Part shown: positions 34,416-46,700 of the stretch, in pieces | Layout: every line of letters starts with the position of its first letter | How positions within the stretch are numbered: the first letter of the stretch is position 1 | Assembly: GCA_011317545.1 (NCBI GenBank) | Contig: WUJK01000007.1 | Span: 1,178,001-1,242,000 of the forward strand | Direction: 5' to 3' | Length of the DNA stretch: 64,000 bases | Source of the DNA: Coniella vitis | Lineage: Eukaryota > Ascomycota > Sordariomycetes > Diaporthales > Schizoparmaceae | Notes under the pieces: generated by a model | What the model saw: only the letters and a program-made list of their open reading frames with translations | Databases searched by the model: none | What the model was told of the DNA's origin: nothing | Made by a program: the position numbers and the translations under genes

Positions 34416-35497
34416 TCACCGGAGGACAAAGCCTCTCTCGCTCAATACATCTCTCAAAATGTGCCGCCCACTCAATGTTTCTGGCCCCGCTATCCTCTGG
34501 GCTGACCTTTCCGTCCACGCCGGGACACCTTCTCTCTTTTCGCCCGCATTATAGGAAGCAAGCGTGTCGTCGTAAGCTCTAAAGTGCTCCTCCTGCTGCG
34601 ACGATACCGCACCCCCATGCTCCTGCCCATTCTGTTGGCCGCCGCTGGCGTTGCGCCCCCACCCCTCCCGGTGCAACACCTCCTCGAGACACAATCTCGG
34701 CTTGATGTGCGCCCGGTGCGCCGGGTCGGGCCTCCCCACGGCGAGGCCAAAGAGGGCAATGACGCGCTCGGGCAGCTTGAGCAGCTCGGCCATTTGCTGC
34801 GGCTTGTTGCGGACCGCGCCGACGTAGCAGGTGCCGAGGCCCAGCGACTCTGCTGCAATGGTGACATTTTGTGCTGCCAGCGCTGCGTCGATGGTTGCCT
34901 ACAAGAAGGTAAGAAAAAACAAAACAAGTTTGATTAGTATTTCTGGCGGGATGCATTCCACAGGAAAGAAAAAAAAGAAAGAAAGAAAGAAAAAACCGCC
35001 ACAGAAAATCTGAAAAGACCCCCTCTCCATACCATGAGAAACGTATCTGTATACTCGAGTCCAGCCCCAGCAGTACCCCGAAGAGCGCTCACAGCCGTCA
35101 GACGCTGCAGATCAGCGCAAAAGACGAGAAATAAAGGCGCAGCGCGGATGAACGCCTGGCTGCCCGCCAGGTCCGCAGCTTCATTCTTGATGGACGCGTC
35201 CGTCACGGCGACGACGGACCATGTCTGCAAGTTGGAGCTGGTGGCGGCTGACTGGCCCGCTGCCACCAAGAGCTCGAGGTAGCCGTCGGGCAGAGGTGCC
35301 GAGTCGGGCAAGAATGCTCTGACCGAGCCGTGGGCTAGGATGGTGGTGATGGTTGGGTTGGAAGGCAACGCGGTGGGTTTGGGCGGCAGCGGCGGCGGCG
35401 GCGTCGTCTCCGTCGTCGTCGTCGTTAGCGGTGACGATGGAGATTGTCCTCCATAGCGGGCTTGGACAAGTGTTGCAGTGTCTTTCTGATCCGACAT
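34416..35497 (-). CDS. Nitroreductase-family flavoprotein
   Basis: Exon 1 is 35033-35497 and exon 2 is 34416-34898; they join to 315 residues starting MSDQKDTATL. After a Thr/Pro-rich N-terminal linker of about 50 residues (TTTTTETTPPPPLPP) the FMN-dependent nitroreductase fold begins at SVRAFLPD, with AAGQSAATSSNLQTWSVV, the typical FMN-phosphate loop, then IDAALAAQNVTIAAESLGLGTCYVGAVRN and VIALFGLAVGRPD. It probably reduces nitro-compounds or quinones with NAD(P)H as a homodimer in the cytosol; substrate unknown. The 134-nt intron is longer than most here and contains a GAAA/TTTC repeat. The Pro-rich N-terminus could shift slightly, but an upstream in-frame extension lacks protein-like composition. 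Confidence 0.92.
34961..34996. repeat. GAAA/TTTC repeat inside the nitroreductase intron
   Basis: A GAAA-rich run on the + strand gives a TTTC polypyrimidine run on the coding strand, within the only intron of the nitroreductase gene. Confidence 0.7.
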
Positions 35498-35689
35498 TAT
35501 GAAATTGCGTGAGCAAGAATCAACCTCCAAGAAGGCACGCACAGCTCTGGCTGTCAAAGAAAATTCCACTATCTTGACGTTGACTTGCCTGGACACTACA
35601 AGAATTGCGGCTACGGATGTTCTCTGAAAAAATGACAGCAATAATTACTAATGCAGCCGGGGAGGAATCATAATCGAACTCGACAGCTT

Positions 35690-35730
<41 letters not shown>

Positions 35731-36819
35731 GATAGCACGCATTTGCAGTTGTTGATAACAGATACGGGTCAATGGGGGCGATTGCGCACGTGTACCGATT
35801 ATGATCATCGAGTGCATCTAAGGCGTGATACGGCAGTGAGATGCCGGTTAGTTGGCTTTGTTCCGGTTATGCTTTGGGTGATTTTTATACTACACTGAGT
35901 TGTAAGAACCTTTTTCTTTTACATAGATATACCAAAAGTATTCAAGTCTTTACTGCTTCTTCACCATCATGGAGAAAGAGATGTTGGATTCTAGATGTTT
36001 TCTTCGGGTGGACGGGGGAAAAGGCTAAAATCAAGACGCAAAAAAGCAAGAAATATTATTCGTTTTCGAATTCTTGGTCACTCGCTTATTGTAAGGACAA
36101 ATTCCAAAATGATGCATTATGCCCTTACACAACATCCGCTCGCGTTAGGCCGGGGCTCACTGGATGCTGCTGAAGGCACAACAAACACGTCAGGGTTGTA
36201 TTGGACGTTTGCGCTGCCTGGATTGGTCGATAGATCGCAATCAATGAATCTGTGTTTGTTTTTCGCGGGTAATAGTCTTCTGGGTCGGATTTCTTCCATT
36301 GCAGCTGTGTTGAAGTAATACTCGGGCACGCACTCTATTTGCATCTTCTGATTTACTACATAGGGTGGCAGTGGACTTCGATCTTGAGGGTGATAAGCGG
36401 AGGGGAGCGCTGCCATGTCCGAGCCATCACAGCATTTTACTCAGTGTACGTTTGTGGCTGAATGTTACACAGGTGCTTCGGCGAGAGGGCTTGCGTGCAA
36501 GGCTGGAACGGATCTTCACCAGTGCGGAGAGCGAGCTGGACTTAAAGGTCGGGGTTAAGTGGCTGGAGTGACGAGCACTTAGTAATTGACTGAGGAACAA
36601 GGAAAGGAAAAACAGAGGATACCCAGGTATATTTATGCGACGACAGCCCGCAGTCCAAGACCTTTTCTTGCTCATGTTTTTCCTCCTTAAGCATGCGTCT
36701 CTGATAAACTTTCGCCAAACGTTCTTGACAACTGCAGCCGGAGCTCGAAAGAGATCCAAAACCAGCTTCAACCCGAACTCTATCCTACTGTACTATCCCC
36801 TCTCTCCTAACCCGCAGCA
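35498..36819. other. Divergent promoter region, nitroreductase and aldo/keto reductase
   Basis: About 1.3 kb between two divergent oxidoreductase genes. It holds a CT microsatellite (listed) and one partial ctacatag site near 36356. The region just before 36820 is C/T rich (ctatcccctctctcc), as expected of a fungal leader. Confidence 0.5.
35691..35728. repeat. (CT)n microsatellite
   Basis: An almost uninterrupted CT run about 190 bp upstream of the nitroreductase ATG; on the coding strand it is (GA)n. Confidence 0.9.
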
Positions 36820-38008
36820 ATGGCCCCAGACTTTCCCAAGCGCAAGATTGGCGATGACCTTGTCTCGGCCATCGGCCTAGGCTGCATGGGCATGACCTTT
36901 GCCTACACTTCCTTTGGCGGTCAAGACGATGAGGAGTCGCTGCGCACGCTCACACGGGCAGCCGACATGGGCTTGACATTTTGGGACACGGCCGACATGT
37001 ACGGCCCGCACACCTGCGAGAGGTTGATTGGGCGCTGGTTCAAGGAAACGGGCCGTCGCGACGAGATCTTTTTGGCGACCAAGTTTGCCAACAAGCTTGT
37101 CAATGGCAAGATGGAGGTTGACGGACGGCCCGAGTATGTCAAGGAGGCGTGTGCGGCGAGCTTGGAGAGGCTGGGCACCGACCGGATTGACTTGTATTAC
37201 CAGCATCGCGTGGATCCCAACACGCCCATTGAGATCACGGTTGAGGTTGGTGGATGGATCCATTACATGCGCACGAGCTGTACAGACAACAACTGACCCC
37301 TCCTTTTTTTCAAATTTACAAAGGCAATGGCAGAGCTCAAGGCCGAAGGCAAGATTCGCTATCTCGGACTATCAGAGTGCTCATCGCGCAGCCTGGAGCG
37401 AGCAGTCAAGGTCCACCCCATCGCAGCCGCGCAAATGGAGTACTCGCCCTTTGCGCTCGAGATCGAATCGGAGCAAACCAACTTGCTCAAGACAGCCCGG
37501 AAGCACGGCGTCACGCTTGTCGCCTACTCTCCGCTCGGCCGCGGGTTCCTCACGGGCGGCATCCGGAGTCGTGACGATCTAGACGACTCGGACGGTCGCA
37601 AATCGCACCCTCGATTCAGCGAGGAACACTTTGCAGACAACCTCAAGCTTGTCGACACACTGGGCGCGATCGCCACAGAGAAGGGCTGTACGGCGGGCCA
37701 GCTTTCGATTGCTTGGCTTCTGGCGCAGGGGAATGGTAAACATTTTCCTCCATTGTGTCCCTCAAGGTTTCTGGAGGTGGTCAATCTTTCTTTGCTAACG
37801 CTGTGCACACACAGACATCATTCCCATTCCCGGCACGAAGCGCGTCAAGTATCTTGAGGAGAATGCTGGTGCTGTTCATGTCCAATTGTCCAAGGAGGAA
37901 GAGGCCAGGATCCGCCAGGCTATTGACAGTGTCGGCGGATCCAAGGGCGCTCGGTATCCCGAGGCATTTCTGGCTGTGCTCTTTGGCGACAGCATTGAAC
38001 TGGAGTAG
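36820..38008 (+). CDS. Aldo/keto reductase
   Basis: Exons 36820-37245, 37324-37735 and 37815-38008 join to 343 residues. The (alpha/beta)8 fold shows the catalytic Asp and Tyr in FWDTADMYGP, the Lys in IFLATKFAN and the His in YYQHRVDP. IRYLGLSEC, VAYSPLGRGFLTGG and the NADPH-binding end IPIPGTKRVKYLEENAGA follow in normal order. It resembles the fungal AKR group related to yeast YakC/pyridoxal reductase, reducing aldehydes with NADPH in the cytosol; the true substrate is unknown. Intron 1 uses a GTTGGT donor, weaker than its neighbours, but the junction VE-AMAELK restores the family motif. It is transcribed divergently from the nitroreductase, a possible shared stress-response promoter (inference). 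Confidence 0.95.
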
Positions 38009-38893
38009 AGTTTTGGGGCAATTTGAGGATACAACATATTCGAGAGAAAGTTAAATTCGTATCGGGATGCGTTCATAGATGTAATGGAATTACTATGTAT
38101 CGCGTACACTATTAGCGGGCTGCACCACGTTATCCGCTCTGCCGCTCTATCATGGCCTGGAATTTGTATACGCCGAAGGCACAGGGATTTTCTTGAACGT
38201 GACTTTGACTTTGTAGACGCAAGGCTCGGGAATGAGATGTAAGGACAAGCTCGCACAATCTTTTCCGGACTTTGAATCAAAAAGCACAGAATACTCCCTG
38301 ATGTCGGAATACCTGAGAGGCGGTACTTGAGCGGCACGGGCCTTTGCGGTACATGCCTAGAGACATGGGAATTCTAGAAGGCCGCTGGCCGTCCTGATGC
38401 CGATCTTTGGCCCCCACCACAGCGTTTGTTTAGCCCACCGAGAGTGGCACACAGAGTGCCACCCAGAGGCTCGTCATCACTCTGGCCCACCTAAAATTGG
38501 AATGCAGGCACTTCGGATAGGGGCGATGACAGGAGCCCATCGCCCGTCGAATTGCAGTTGCAGAGCGATTTGCTCCATCAGCACCTTTGCGATTGCCCCC
38601 TCTCTCTCTTTTCCAAAGGCCCAAAACTGCAAACCAGTGAAGCTCGCTACGAGCGCTATAGCTTGCCAGAAGCATTGCTCAAGGTAGGTGGGCTTCTGTT
38701 TGCCTGCATCCTCGTCACAGATTCAAGTTGAGGACCATGCTCATGGCGCTTCTTTGGATCCGCATGTTGGCCAAGGCACTAATTGACCCCAAGTTTGCTT
38801 TTCCAATAGCTTCTTCTCATCGGCCGTCATGTGCAGCCCGGCCGGTGCATCTCTGTCTCCTCCATTCTCATTGCGCAACACACAAGAGACACC
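38009..38893. other. Intergenic region between aldo/keto reductase and mannosyltransferase
   Basis: Contains the 3' flank of the reductase and the promoter of the next gene. Overlapping open frames under 100 codons occur on both strands without features. Nothing else is recognised. Confidence 0.45.
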
Positions 38894-40468
38894 ATGAGTC
38901 TCCGTATCTCGGACGAAGAGCGCGTCGCCTTTCTCTCGACAGACGGACGTACGAGCGACGGCGATATCGAGGATTACTTTGACAAAAATAACTCCAAACG
39001 ACAACTTCCTCTGCATATGCGTTTGCGATCATGGATCTTTTCCAGACCGCGCGTCTTGCGGCGCAACATTCTTCGACATCCCCTGACCGCGCTTGTCGCT
39101 GCCACCAAATATCTGATAATTGCTCTTATCATTGTGCTTGTCGCGACGCCGATCCTTGTTCCTTCATACACACACTTGCCACATCACTATCGTGAGCGCA
39201 AGGCAGCATGCGAAGGCCCCGATGCCGTTCGAGGCTGTGCCAACCCTCTACAAGAGAAGGTCTTCATATCTGTCAGTTTGTACGATAAGGGTGGCCATTT
39301 GGCCGGCGGAAGATGGGGCGAGCAGATGCTGGAGCTCATACAAATGCTAGGGCCAGACAACACGTTTCTGTCCATATACGAGAATGACAGTCCGCTAGGG
39401 GAAGCGGCGTTAGAAGAGTTCAAGAAGCGGGTTCCCTGCAAGCACGAGATTGTTTTTGACCGCGACGTCACGCGCAAGGGCTTTGCAAACGTGACAATGC
39501 CTGACGGCACTGAGCGCATGAAGCGCCTATCTTACCTCTCCGAGATTCGGAATCGTGCCCTGCGACCCTTGGATCGCTTCACAACAGAAAATGGCATCGT
39601 GGCGTTCGACAAGGTGCTCTTCCTCAACGATGTCCTATTCAACACGATTGACGCTGCCCAGCTGCTGTTCAGCACAAATGTTGGGGATGATGGTCGTGCG
39701 CACTATCTGAGTGCATGCGCACTCGACTATGGCAACCCCGTGAAGTTTTATGATTTATACGCTCAAAGAGACGCTGAAGGATATTCGAACGGCCTCCCCA
39801 TCTTCCCCATCTTCTCGACGGCGGGTCACGGCTATTCGAGGAGCGACATGCTCATGCAAAAGGATGCCGTCAGGGCCCAGAGCTGTTGGAGTGGCATGGT
39901 TGCGATGCAGGCCAAGTACGTGCAGAACCTGCGCGCGGATCTGCCGACCCCAAATTTCCAGGACATTGGTGCACACGTTATCAATCCTGCATCTCCTGGC
40001 CTAGTCGAGGCGCCAGTGCGTTTCCGATACGAGCCTGAGATTTTTGTTGACGCGTGTGAATGCTGTCTATTCCTAGCAGATGTGTCGACGGCTGCGAAGA
40101 AGGATAATGCCCCAGAGCAAGAGACTTTTGTCAACCCATATGTTCGCGTTGCTTATGAGGAGTGGGTATTGAACTGGCTGCATGTTGTCAAGCGCTGGGA
40201 GCGCCTCCTCGTCCTTCCTCACCGTATCATCTCTTATTTTGCTGGCCTTCCGCGGAATAACCCCTACCGCGAGGTGCAGGAGGGTGACCCGTTTGTGGAG
40301 GAAGTATGGGTTCAGGACCACTGGGAACTCGCCAACAGGATAGGGAGGAACGGCATGTTTTGCGCAGTGCGTGAGATGCAGTTGATGAGCTTGGAAGCGA
40401 GAACGGAGGATAAGAACTGGCTCAATGTTCCTATGCCTGCTGGCCAACGCCTTGACTTTCCAACGTAG
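38894..40468 (+). CDS. CAP59/CMT1-type alpha-1,3-mannosyltransferase (GT69)
   Basis: Intronless, 524 residues from the ATG at 38894 (MSLRISDEERVAFL). A type II membrane topology is visible: cytosolic basic N-terminus of about 70 residues, one hydrophobic anchor (YLIIALIIVLVATPILV), then a lumenal catalytic domain. Family landmarks are VFISVSLYDKGGHL, TFLSIYENDS, YLSEIRNRAL and VLFLNDVLFN, the last providing the acidic, metal/sugar-nucleotide region, followed by AHYLSACALDY and ARDAEGYSNG-like segments and a Cys-rich DACECCLFL. Relatives in Cryptococcus act in capsule and cell-wall mannan synthesis; in an ascomycete the likely role is Golgi mannosylation of wall glycans or glycolipids (inference). 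Confidence 0.92.
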   Translation: MSLRISDEERVAFLSTDGRTSDGDIEDYFDKNNSKRQLPLHMRLRSWIFSRPRVLRRNILRHPLTALVAATKYLIIALIIVLVATPILVPSYTHLPHHYRERKAACEGPDAVRGCANPLQEKVFISVSLYDKGGHLAGGRWGEQMLELIQMLGPDNTFLSIYENDSPLGEAALEEFKKRVPCKHEIVFDRDVTRKGFANVTMPDGTERMKRLSYLSEIRNRALRPLDRFTTENGIVAFDKVLFLNDVLFNTIDAAQLLFSTNVGDDGRAHYLSACALDYGNPVKFYDLYAQRDAEGYSNGLPIFPIFSTAGHGYSRSDMLMQKDAVRAQSCWSGMVAMQAKYVQNLRADLPTPNFQDIGAHVINPASPGLVEAPVRFRYEPEIFVDACECCLFLADVSTAAKKDNAPEQETFVNPYVRVAYEEWVLNWLHVVKRWERLLVLPHRIISYFAGLPRNNPYREVQEGDPFVEEVWVQDHWELANRIGRNGMFCAVREMQLMSLEARTEDKNWLNVPMPAGQRLDFPT

Positions 40469-41113
40469 CGAGGATGGGCAGTGGCAGTCGGCTGGCTGGT
40501 TAGCATGCCTGTAGATGTTTACTCACCTTCACCTTGCAAGAAGAGGAAAAACACAAAGAAAGAAAGCAAAAGGACTGGACTAGACAAGCAGTGTAGAATT
40601 GGACAAAGGAGAACGACCACGCTTTGTAAACCAGCAGTGGCTTGCGAGAGGTACAGAGAGAGAAAGAGCCAAGTACATCGTCAGTGCAGTTCATCGCAGT
40701 GGCGCCTTCCACATTGACGGCTCATGCTACACAATTGCACTATATCGACTTGGCGACTCAGCCCTTGTACACGGCATGATAATGTTTGCACGTATGGGAG
40801 GCATGCCTGGCATTCCCACAAAGAGTGTGCTCACTCCCCTATACACTCTTTCTGCAAAAGAGAGGTGTAGGAGATGAGGAAGAACTCTGCTCAGGACAAA
40901 ATGCTTACAAGATAGTCCAGACTGAAAATTATAGGACGTGGCCAGGACAGCTAGAGAGTTGTGGACGAAGTGCACAAAGTAGACCAGAAATCTGACGAGG
41001 ATGCTTGTGGAATCCATCCTGCCAGCCCAGGTCTCAACACTTTCTTTTCTTTCTCCCTTGATGGATCCATCCATGAACGATACCAAAAGCGAGAGAGAGC
41101 GAGAGAGAGAGAG

Positions 41114-41150
<37 letters not shown>

Positions 41151-42480
41151 ACCGAGACGCGCGCCTCTATTCATCTGTGATATGTCCGTATATGTACCAA
41201 CCCAGGCAGAGATCCCCTTGATGGGTCGTACTGAAAAGCAGTTGAAATAACCAAGAGTGTTCAAATCCAGAAACAACTGCAAGTACCTTGGTACAGCATT
41301 GGCCTAATCAAGCAAAGCCTGAATAACCTCAGCTGTCAAAGCCAACGGTGGGGCTTGCGGCCATGTACTATGCATAGCGGTTGAGACCCACTGGATCTAT
41401 TGCCCAGATCTGGAGGGTCCAGGCCTGACAGTGAGCTGCAGATTATGTACTTCTAGGGCATAGGGCTTGGCTTGGCCATCGCGGCCGTGCTTCGTTGCAT
41501 TACGTTCCTGTAGAGAACGAACCCTGGATCAAGCCATTGTAGACTGGGGGTGTACTTGTATGCCCAGAACCTGTGCTCCATTGAACGAACAAACAACACA
41601 TGGCGTCAAATATCTAGTTGACGAGTTGGGCGAACGAGTCGAACGGCAATCCGCGGAAGCTGTACTATATAGTCGCAGCAGCCCAACTTCGGCCTAAAAG
41701 CCGTCAAGTCTGCTTATTTTCGATCAAACGTCTGCAGATAGAGCCCAGCCAACACGGCCAATTGGGAGTAGCAGCAACGGAAGGGGGAGAGGGAGCACAG
41801 CCAGCAACAATCCGTTGGCAGCGCTTGGTCCAATCTTCGAAGCATGAGGGGGGCCCAAAACCCGCCAGCAGACGCTGTTTGCTTTGCTTGGGGACCTAGA
41901 CGCGTCGCAGTGCACTGAGTCCTGGCCCTCTGTTTTCCTGCTTGAGCTCCCCTATTTGCTCCTCGCCTCGCGCAAATAGCAGTGGTGCTATCACCAAGTC
42001 GCAGCTGGGACCCCTGTCGTGCCCTCCACTATCATCCCATTTTTGGATATTGTTTTTGTTTTCTATCGCGGCTCCTTCCCACCGTCTCGGTCATACCCCA
42101 TCCGCCGCCCTCGTTCATGTTTTGATTTCCCTTTCTTACCACCCCTTCTGTTTTTTCCCTTCTCTCTTCCGAAAAGAAAAACTCCCACTATTTCGAAGCG
42201 TTCCATACGAATTTCAGAATTCTCCGATTTTTTGTGAAGTTGCACTTGTTGCTAACATTGCAACCCAGACACATTTCGGTAAGCTTTTCTTTACCATTCG
42301 CGCGGGGCGCGGTGCCGAGCGCTTGTCACATTTCCAGTTGCATTCGTGTCTTCTCTGTGAGGTTTTTCTCACTTGACGCGCAATGAAAGGGTCATTCTTT
42401 GATTCTCAAAATCATTCCTGCCTAGGATCTCGGACTAACAACACGTCCGTTCACAGTTCTGACACCCAGTCGCATACAAA
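40469..42480. other. Intergenic region, 2 kb
   Basis: Holds a GA microsatellite, a TACTATGCATAG-type site near 41365, a TACCTTGGTA palindrome near 41284 and the promoter of the basic-protein gene. A probable 5'-UTR intron lies at 42279-42425 (GTAAGC donor, CCTAG acceptor). No gene is supported. Confidence 0.5.
41091..41148. repeat. (GA)n microsatellite
   Basis: About 58 bp of GA repeats with two C interruptions, in non-coding sequence. Confidence 0.92.
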
Positions 42481-42951
42481 ATGGCACGAGAGGGAACCAG
42501 GTCCGCAACGGGCAACTCCAAGCCGCGCGTCTTCCAGACCGTAGATACCGCTCCCGCCATCAATCGCAAGCCAAAGGCCCGACCTGCAAGCAAGAAGACC
42601 GGTGCTAAGCCTACAGGCGTTGCGAAGAAGGAAAAGAGCGGAGGCGTCGCGAAGCAGGTACGTTTGTATCGCTTGAGTCCCAGAAAGCCAGCAACCCAAG
42701 CCGAGCGTAACCGCACGCTTCGTGCTGCCACATGATAGTGCCAGTGACTCTTTGCTCCCGAGAGACAACGCGTTCGAAGGGTGTCAATCCATTCGCTAAC
42801 ATACCCAATGCAGGCTAAAGCTGCTGTCGAGAAAGGCGAGGCCAAGGTTAAGAAGGCAACAACGGTAAGATTCTGCGATGCTCTTCTGTTGTGTGGTCCG
42901 TCACTCATGATTCTCCAGAAGAAGCCCAAGCCCAAGACGACCGCCGAGTGA
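42481..42951 (+). CDS. Small basic Lys/Ala-rich protein, possibly chromatin-associated
   Basis: Exons 42481-42657, 42814-42864 and 42919-42951 join to 86 residues. It starts MAREGTRSATGNSKPRVFQTVDTA and continues with Lys/Ala/Pro-rich repeats (KPKARPASKKTG, AKKEKSGG, AKAAVEKGEAKVKKATT), ending KKPKPKTTAE. About a quarter of the residues are lysine. It has no globular domain, signal peptide or Cys. The composition is like the C-terminal tail of linker histone H1 or small nuclear proteins, so DNA or RNA binding is likely but not shown. All exons are multiples of three and all introns canonical. A leader intron (42279-42425) is suggested. It lies directly upstream of HIR1 on the same strand. Confidence 0.85.
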
Positions 42952-43708
42952 AGCGGACCTGTGGCCTAGCTGAGCCCATGGAGTGCGATGGATCTTTTTT
43001 CTTTCTTTTCTGAATGTATGATTCTGCTCTTATTGCTTTCTGGAGGGGATTTCTGTATATGTCTTCAGCCGTGAATGCTGGACTGAGTGGCCTGTCTGTC
43101 TGATATCCGATGCTGTTGGCGAGCGCATGATTTCTGGGCGGTTATGTACTCTTGCTGGTCTTATCGTCTGCCGGTATGTTCTTAGCGCAATTCTCCGTTG
43201 TAGCTAGTATAGAGAATATCTATGCTTCCGCAAAGACGTGAGGTTGTGATGTGATCATTTCGTACTGGCGACCAGGGCCTCCAAAGGTTTGAGTCCAATA
43301 TCAACTTTGTGCAACAGAGGACAAGATCGCTGCGACCAAGGCGGAAGTGCGCGGTAGAACCTACGTAGGTATACATAAACAGGGCTAGCCAATCGGTCTG
43401 CACTAGTGGCTTTAGCGGACAATTACATAGTAGAGCTTTGGGCAACTCAGGCGTCAGGGCAACTGAGCTGAGTTGGCTTTCTGCGCCAGCCCTGGCAGCT
43501 CAGGGCGAACTTGCGTGCATGCATTCCTGCAAGCGTCAGCCTGCCGCAACGCTATGCAACTTTTATCGGTGTCGTCGCGATCTGAGCGCGGTGCATTTGT
43601 TCATCTACGCGACGCTGACACCTTAAACTTCATTGACAGCAACCACAAACGTCTGCTGATCTGCACCGCGACCAATGATGGTCGCTTGGACATCTTTAGA
43701 ACGGCGTC
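42952..43708. other. Intergenic region between the basic protein and HIR1
   Basis: Pyrimidine-rich 3' flank of the basic-protein gene (about 42990-43020), one acatagtag site near 43425 and the HIR1 promoter. No additional gene is seen. Confidence 0.5.
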
Positions 43709-46700
43709 ATGAAACTTATCAAACCTTCGTGGCTAAGCCATAGTGGTATGATTACCTGCGATGCTTTGGAGGTAGCCGACGCGCTTATAGCTAATCGAAT
43801 GCGACCAGGTGAACAGAAGGACTTCGAGGTCTACAGCTGCCACGTTTCGCCCGACGGCTCAAGACTTGCAACTGCTGGCGGAGGTATGTGCAAATTCCTT
43901 GCTCCTGGCTTTTCTGCCTCGTTAACTCATGACTGACATATTCTGTTAGATGGCCATGTTCGGATCTGGTCGACCGAGTCCATTTACAACTCCGACAACA
44001 AGTCCTACACAAAACCCCGGCAGCTCTGTCATATGAGCCACCATTTGGGCACGATACATTCCGTGCGATTCTCCCCAAATGGCCGTTACCTCGCTTCTGG
44101 CGCGGACGACAAAATAATATGCATATACCACCTCGACAGCAGTCCTCCATCGCAGGCTGCAACATTTGGTAGGCATTCTCTAGGCGCATGGGTTCAAAGA
44201 GACAAGAGCTGACCATGGGGTGGCTAGGCACGAACGAACCGCCACCAATTGAAAACTGGAAGACATACAAGCGCCTCGTCGGACATGACAACGATGTACA
44301 AGACCTCGCGTGGTCCAACGACAACTCGCTCTTGGTTTCGGTGGGGCTGGATTCCAAGGTAGTGGTCTGGTCAGGGCACACATTTGAAAAACTCAAGACA
44401 CTGGCGGTGCATCAAAGTCATGTCAAGGGCATCACATTCGATCCGGCGAACAAGTACTTTGCAACGGCGAGTGACGATCGAACAATCAAGATATTCCGGT
44501 TCACTTCACCCGGCCCGAACGCAACACAGCATGACATGGTCAACAACTTTGTCCTAGAGACAACGATTTCTACTCCATTCAAAAGCTCACCACTGACCAC
44601 ATACTTTAGACGGTGCTCCTGGTCGCCTGACGGTAACCATATCGCTGCTGCTAATGCTGTTAATGGCCCTGTCAGCTCCGTCGCTATCATCGAGCGGACA
44701 AGGTGGGACAGCGAAATCAACTTGATTGGCCACGAGGCCCCAACAGAGGTTTGCATGTTCTCGCCTCGCCTCTTCCACACTAAACCGCCTACAGAAAATG
44801 ATGCTACAAGTGCGCAGGCAGCTGGAAACCTGGTCACGGTTATCGCTTCCGCTGGACAAGACCGAACCTTGAGCATTTGGAACACCAATACTTCTCGACC
44901 ACTGGTTATTCTCCAGGACATTGCGTCGAAATCGGTATCAGACCTTTCCTGGACGCCTGATGGGCAGACGTTGTTCGCCTGCAGTCTAGATGGAAGCATT
45001 CTGTGTGCCATCTTCCAAGACAACGACCTTGGGTACGTCGCAACAGCAGAAGAAAACGACAAGGCCCTGCAAAAGTATGGCGGCGGCCGCAAGGGCATGG
45101 GCATCGCCGAGGATGTGGATGGGCTTGCTCTGGAGAACCAGAGCAAAGCCGGCGAACTACGCGGAGCCGAGTCTAGGATGGGTGCTTTGATGGGCGACTT
45201 TCAGCCTTCTGAACCCCAGGCCGCGACAAACGGCGCACACTCCAATGGCGCATCTGAAAAGACAGAAGAGCCAGCTAAGGAGAAACCCGCAGAGGAAAGT
45301 GCAGATAAAGCGGCAGAGAGGATCAAGGAGCTCAAATCCCGTGTCACTATTACCAAGGATGGGAAAAAGCGTGTTGCGCCTTTGCTCATTTCGTCCTCAG
45401 GCACCGGTACTTCTTCACTACCACAAACGCAACTGATAGGGTCAAAAACGGTGACAACAAGGGACGATACCCCCCAAACGCTACTAGACCTCAACAAGCC
45501 CTTCCACGGCCTGCCCCAAGGGGGTATTGCGGCTATGCTCCTTGGGAATAAGCGCAAAGCCTCTGCGCTTGAGGGTGAAGACGACGATGAAGGCTCTTCG
45601 AAACGACCGACATTGGGACTGCCTACACCTATCATGATCAATGGTACAGATGGACTAGAGCCGGCTACTCTCCAATCTCCGGCGCATGGGGTAGTGCCGA
45701 CACCAGAGGTTCTACGGCCGGCAGTGATGAGTCCTGCCTTGTCAGTGTCACAGGTTCGGTTAGCCGTCCCGAAGATCAGGTCGCACATCCTCAGGCCACT
45801 CGAGAGAGGGGTACTACAGGGTCAAAGCAGTGCAGAGGATGCATCCAAGATACCGGAAAATGTCATTTTCGAGGCCAAAAACCCAGCACAGATCAGAGAC
45901 CCTTCTCACATTACGTGTTCCAAAAGAGGGACTCTGCTGTGGCAGGACTTTCTGCCTCGTGCTGTGATATTAGTCACTGGTAACAAGTACTTTTGGTCCG
46001 CGGCATGTGAAGACGGTTCCTTGTATGTGTGGACGCCAGCTGGTCGGAGAATTATCAATGCGATGATACTCGAGTCGCAACCGGTGATTCTAGAGTGTCG
46101 GAATCATTGGCTGCTTTGCATCACTGCCTGCGGTCTTGCATATGTGTGGAACATACAAAGCATGACCTCACCACATCCTCCTGTCTCCCTTGGTCCCATA
46201 CTCGATCTCGCCATCACTTCCCTCAATCCTCACTCCGCGACGCCTGGGCCTGGTGTGACCTCGGCACATCTCAACTCCACAGGCCACGTTATTGTGACTC
46301 TTTCCAATGGTGACGGATTTTACTATGCACGGGAAATGTATACATGGCAGCGACTGTCCGAGTCTTGGTTTGCAGTGGGCAGTCAGTACTGGAACAGTAA
46401 CGATTCATCCGTCAGTGCACTACAGTCTACTGCCGTGGGCCCCGTTGCCAAGTCCAAGGAGAATTCCAAGAAGGACGACGAGGTGGACGTATCAGCAGGT
46501 ATCATACCATTCCTTGAAAGGCATACCACGACCGAGTTCCTACTCAAGGGCCGTGCCTACACGCTCCAGCGCCTCATCAAGATGCTCTTATCGAGAGAAG
46601 GATTCGAGGCCTTTGAAAGCACCGTATCGATTGCACATCTCGAAAACCGCATCGCCGGTGCACTGGTGCTCGGCGCCAGGGACGAGTTCAGACTATACTT

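Noticed and set aside
45201..45788. 195-codon minus-strand frame inside HIR1
   Set aside because: It is antisense to the HIR1 hinge and B-domain region, which is unambiguous; it has no motif of its own.
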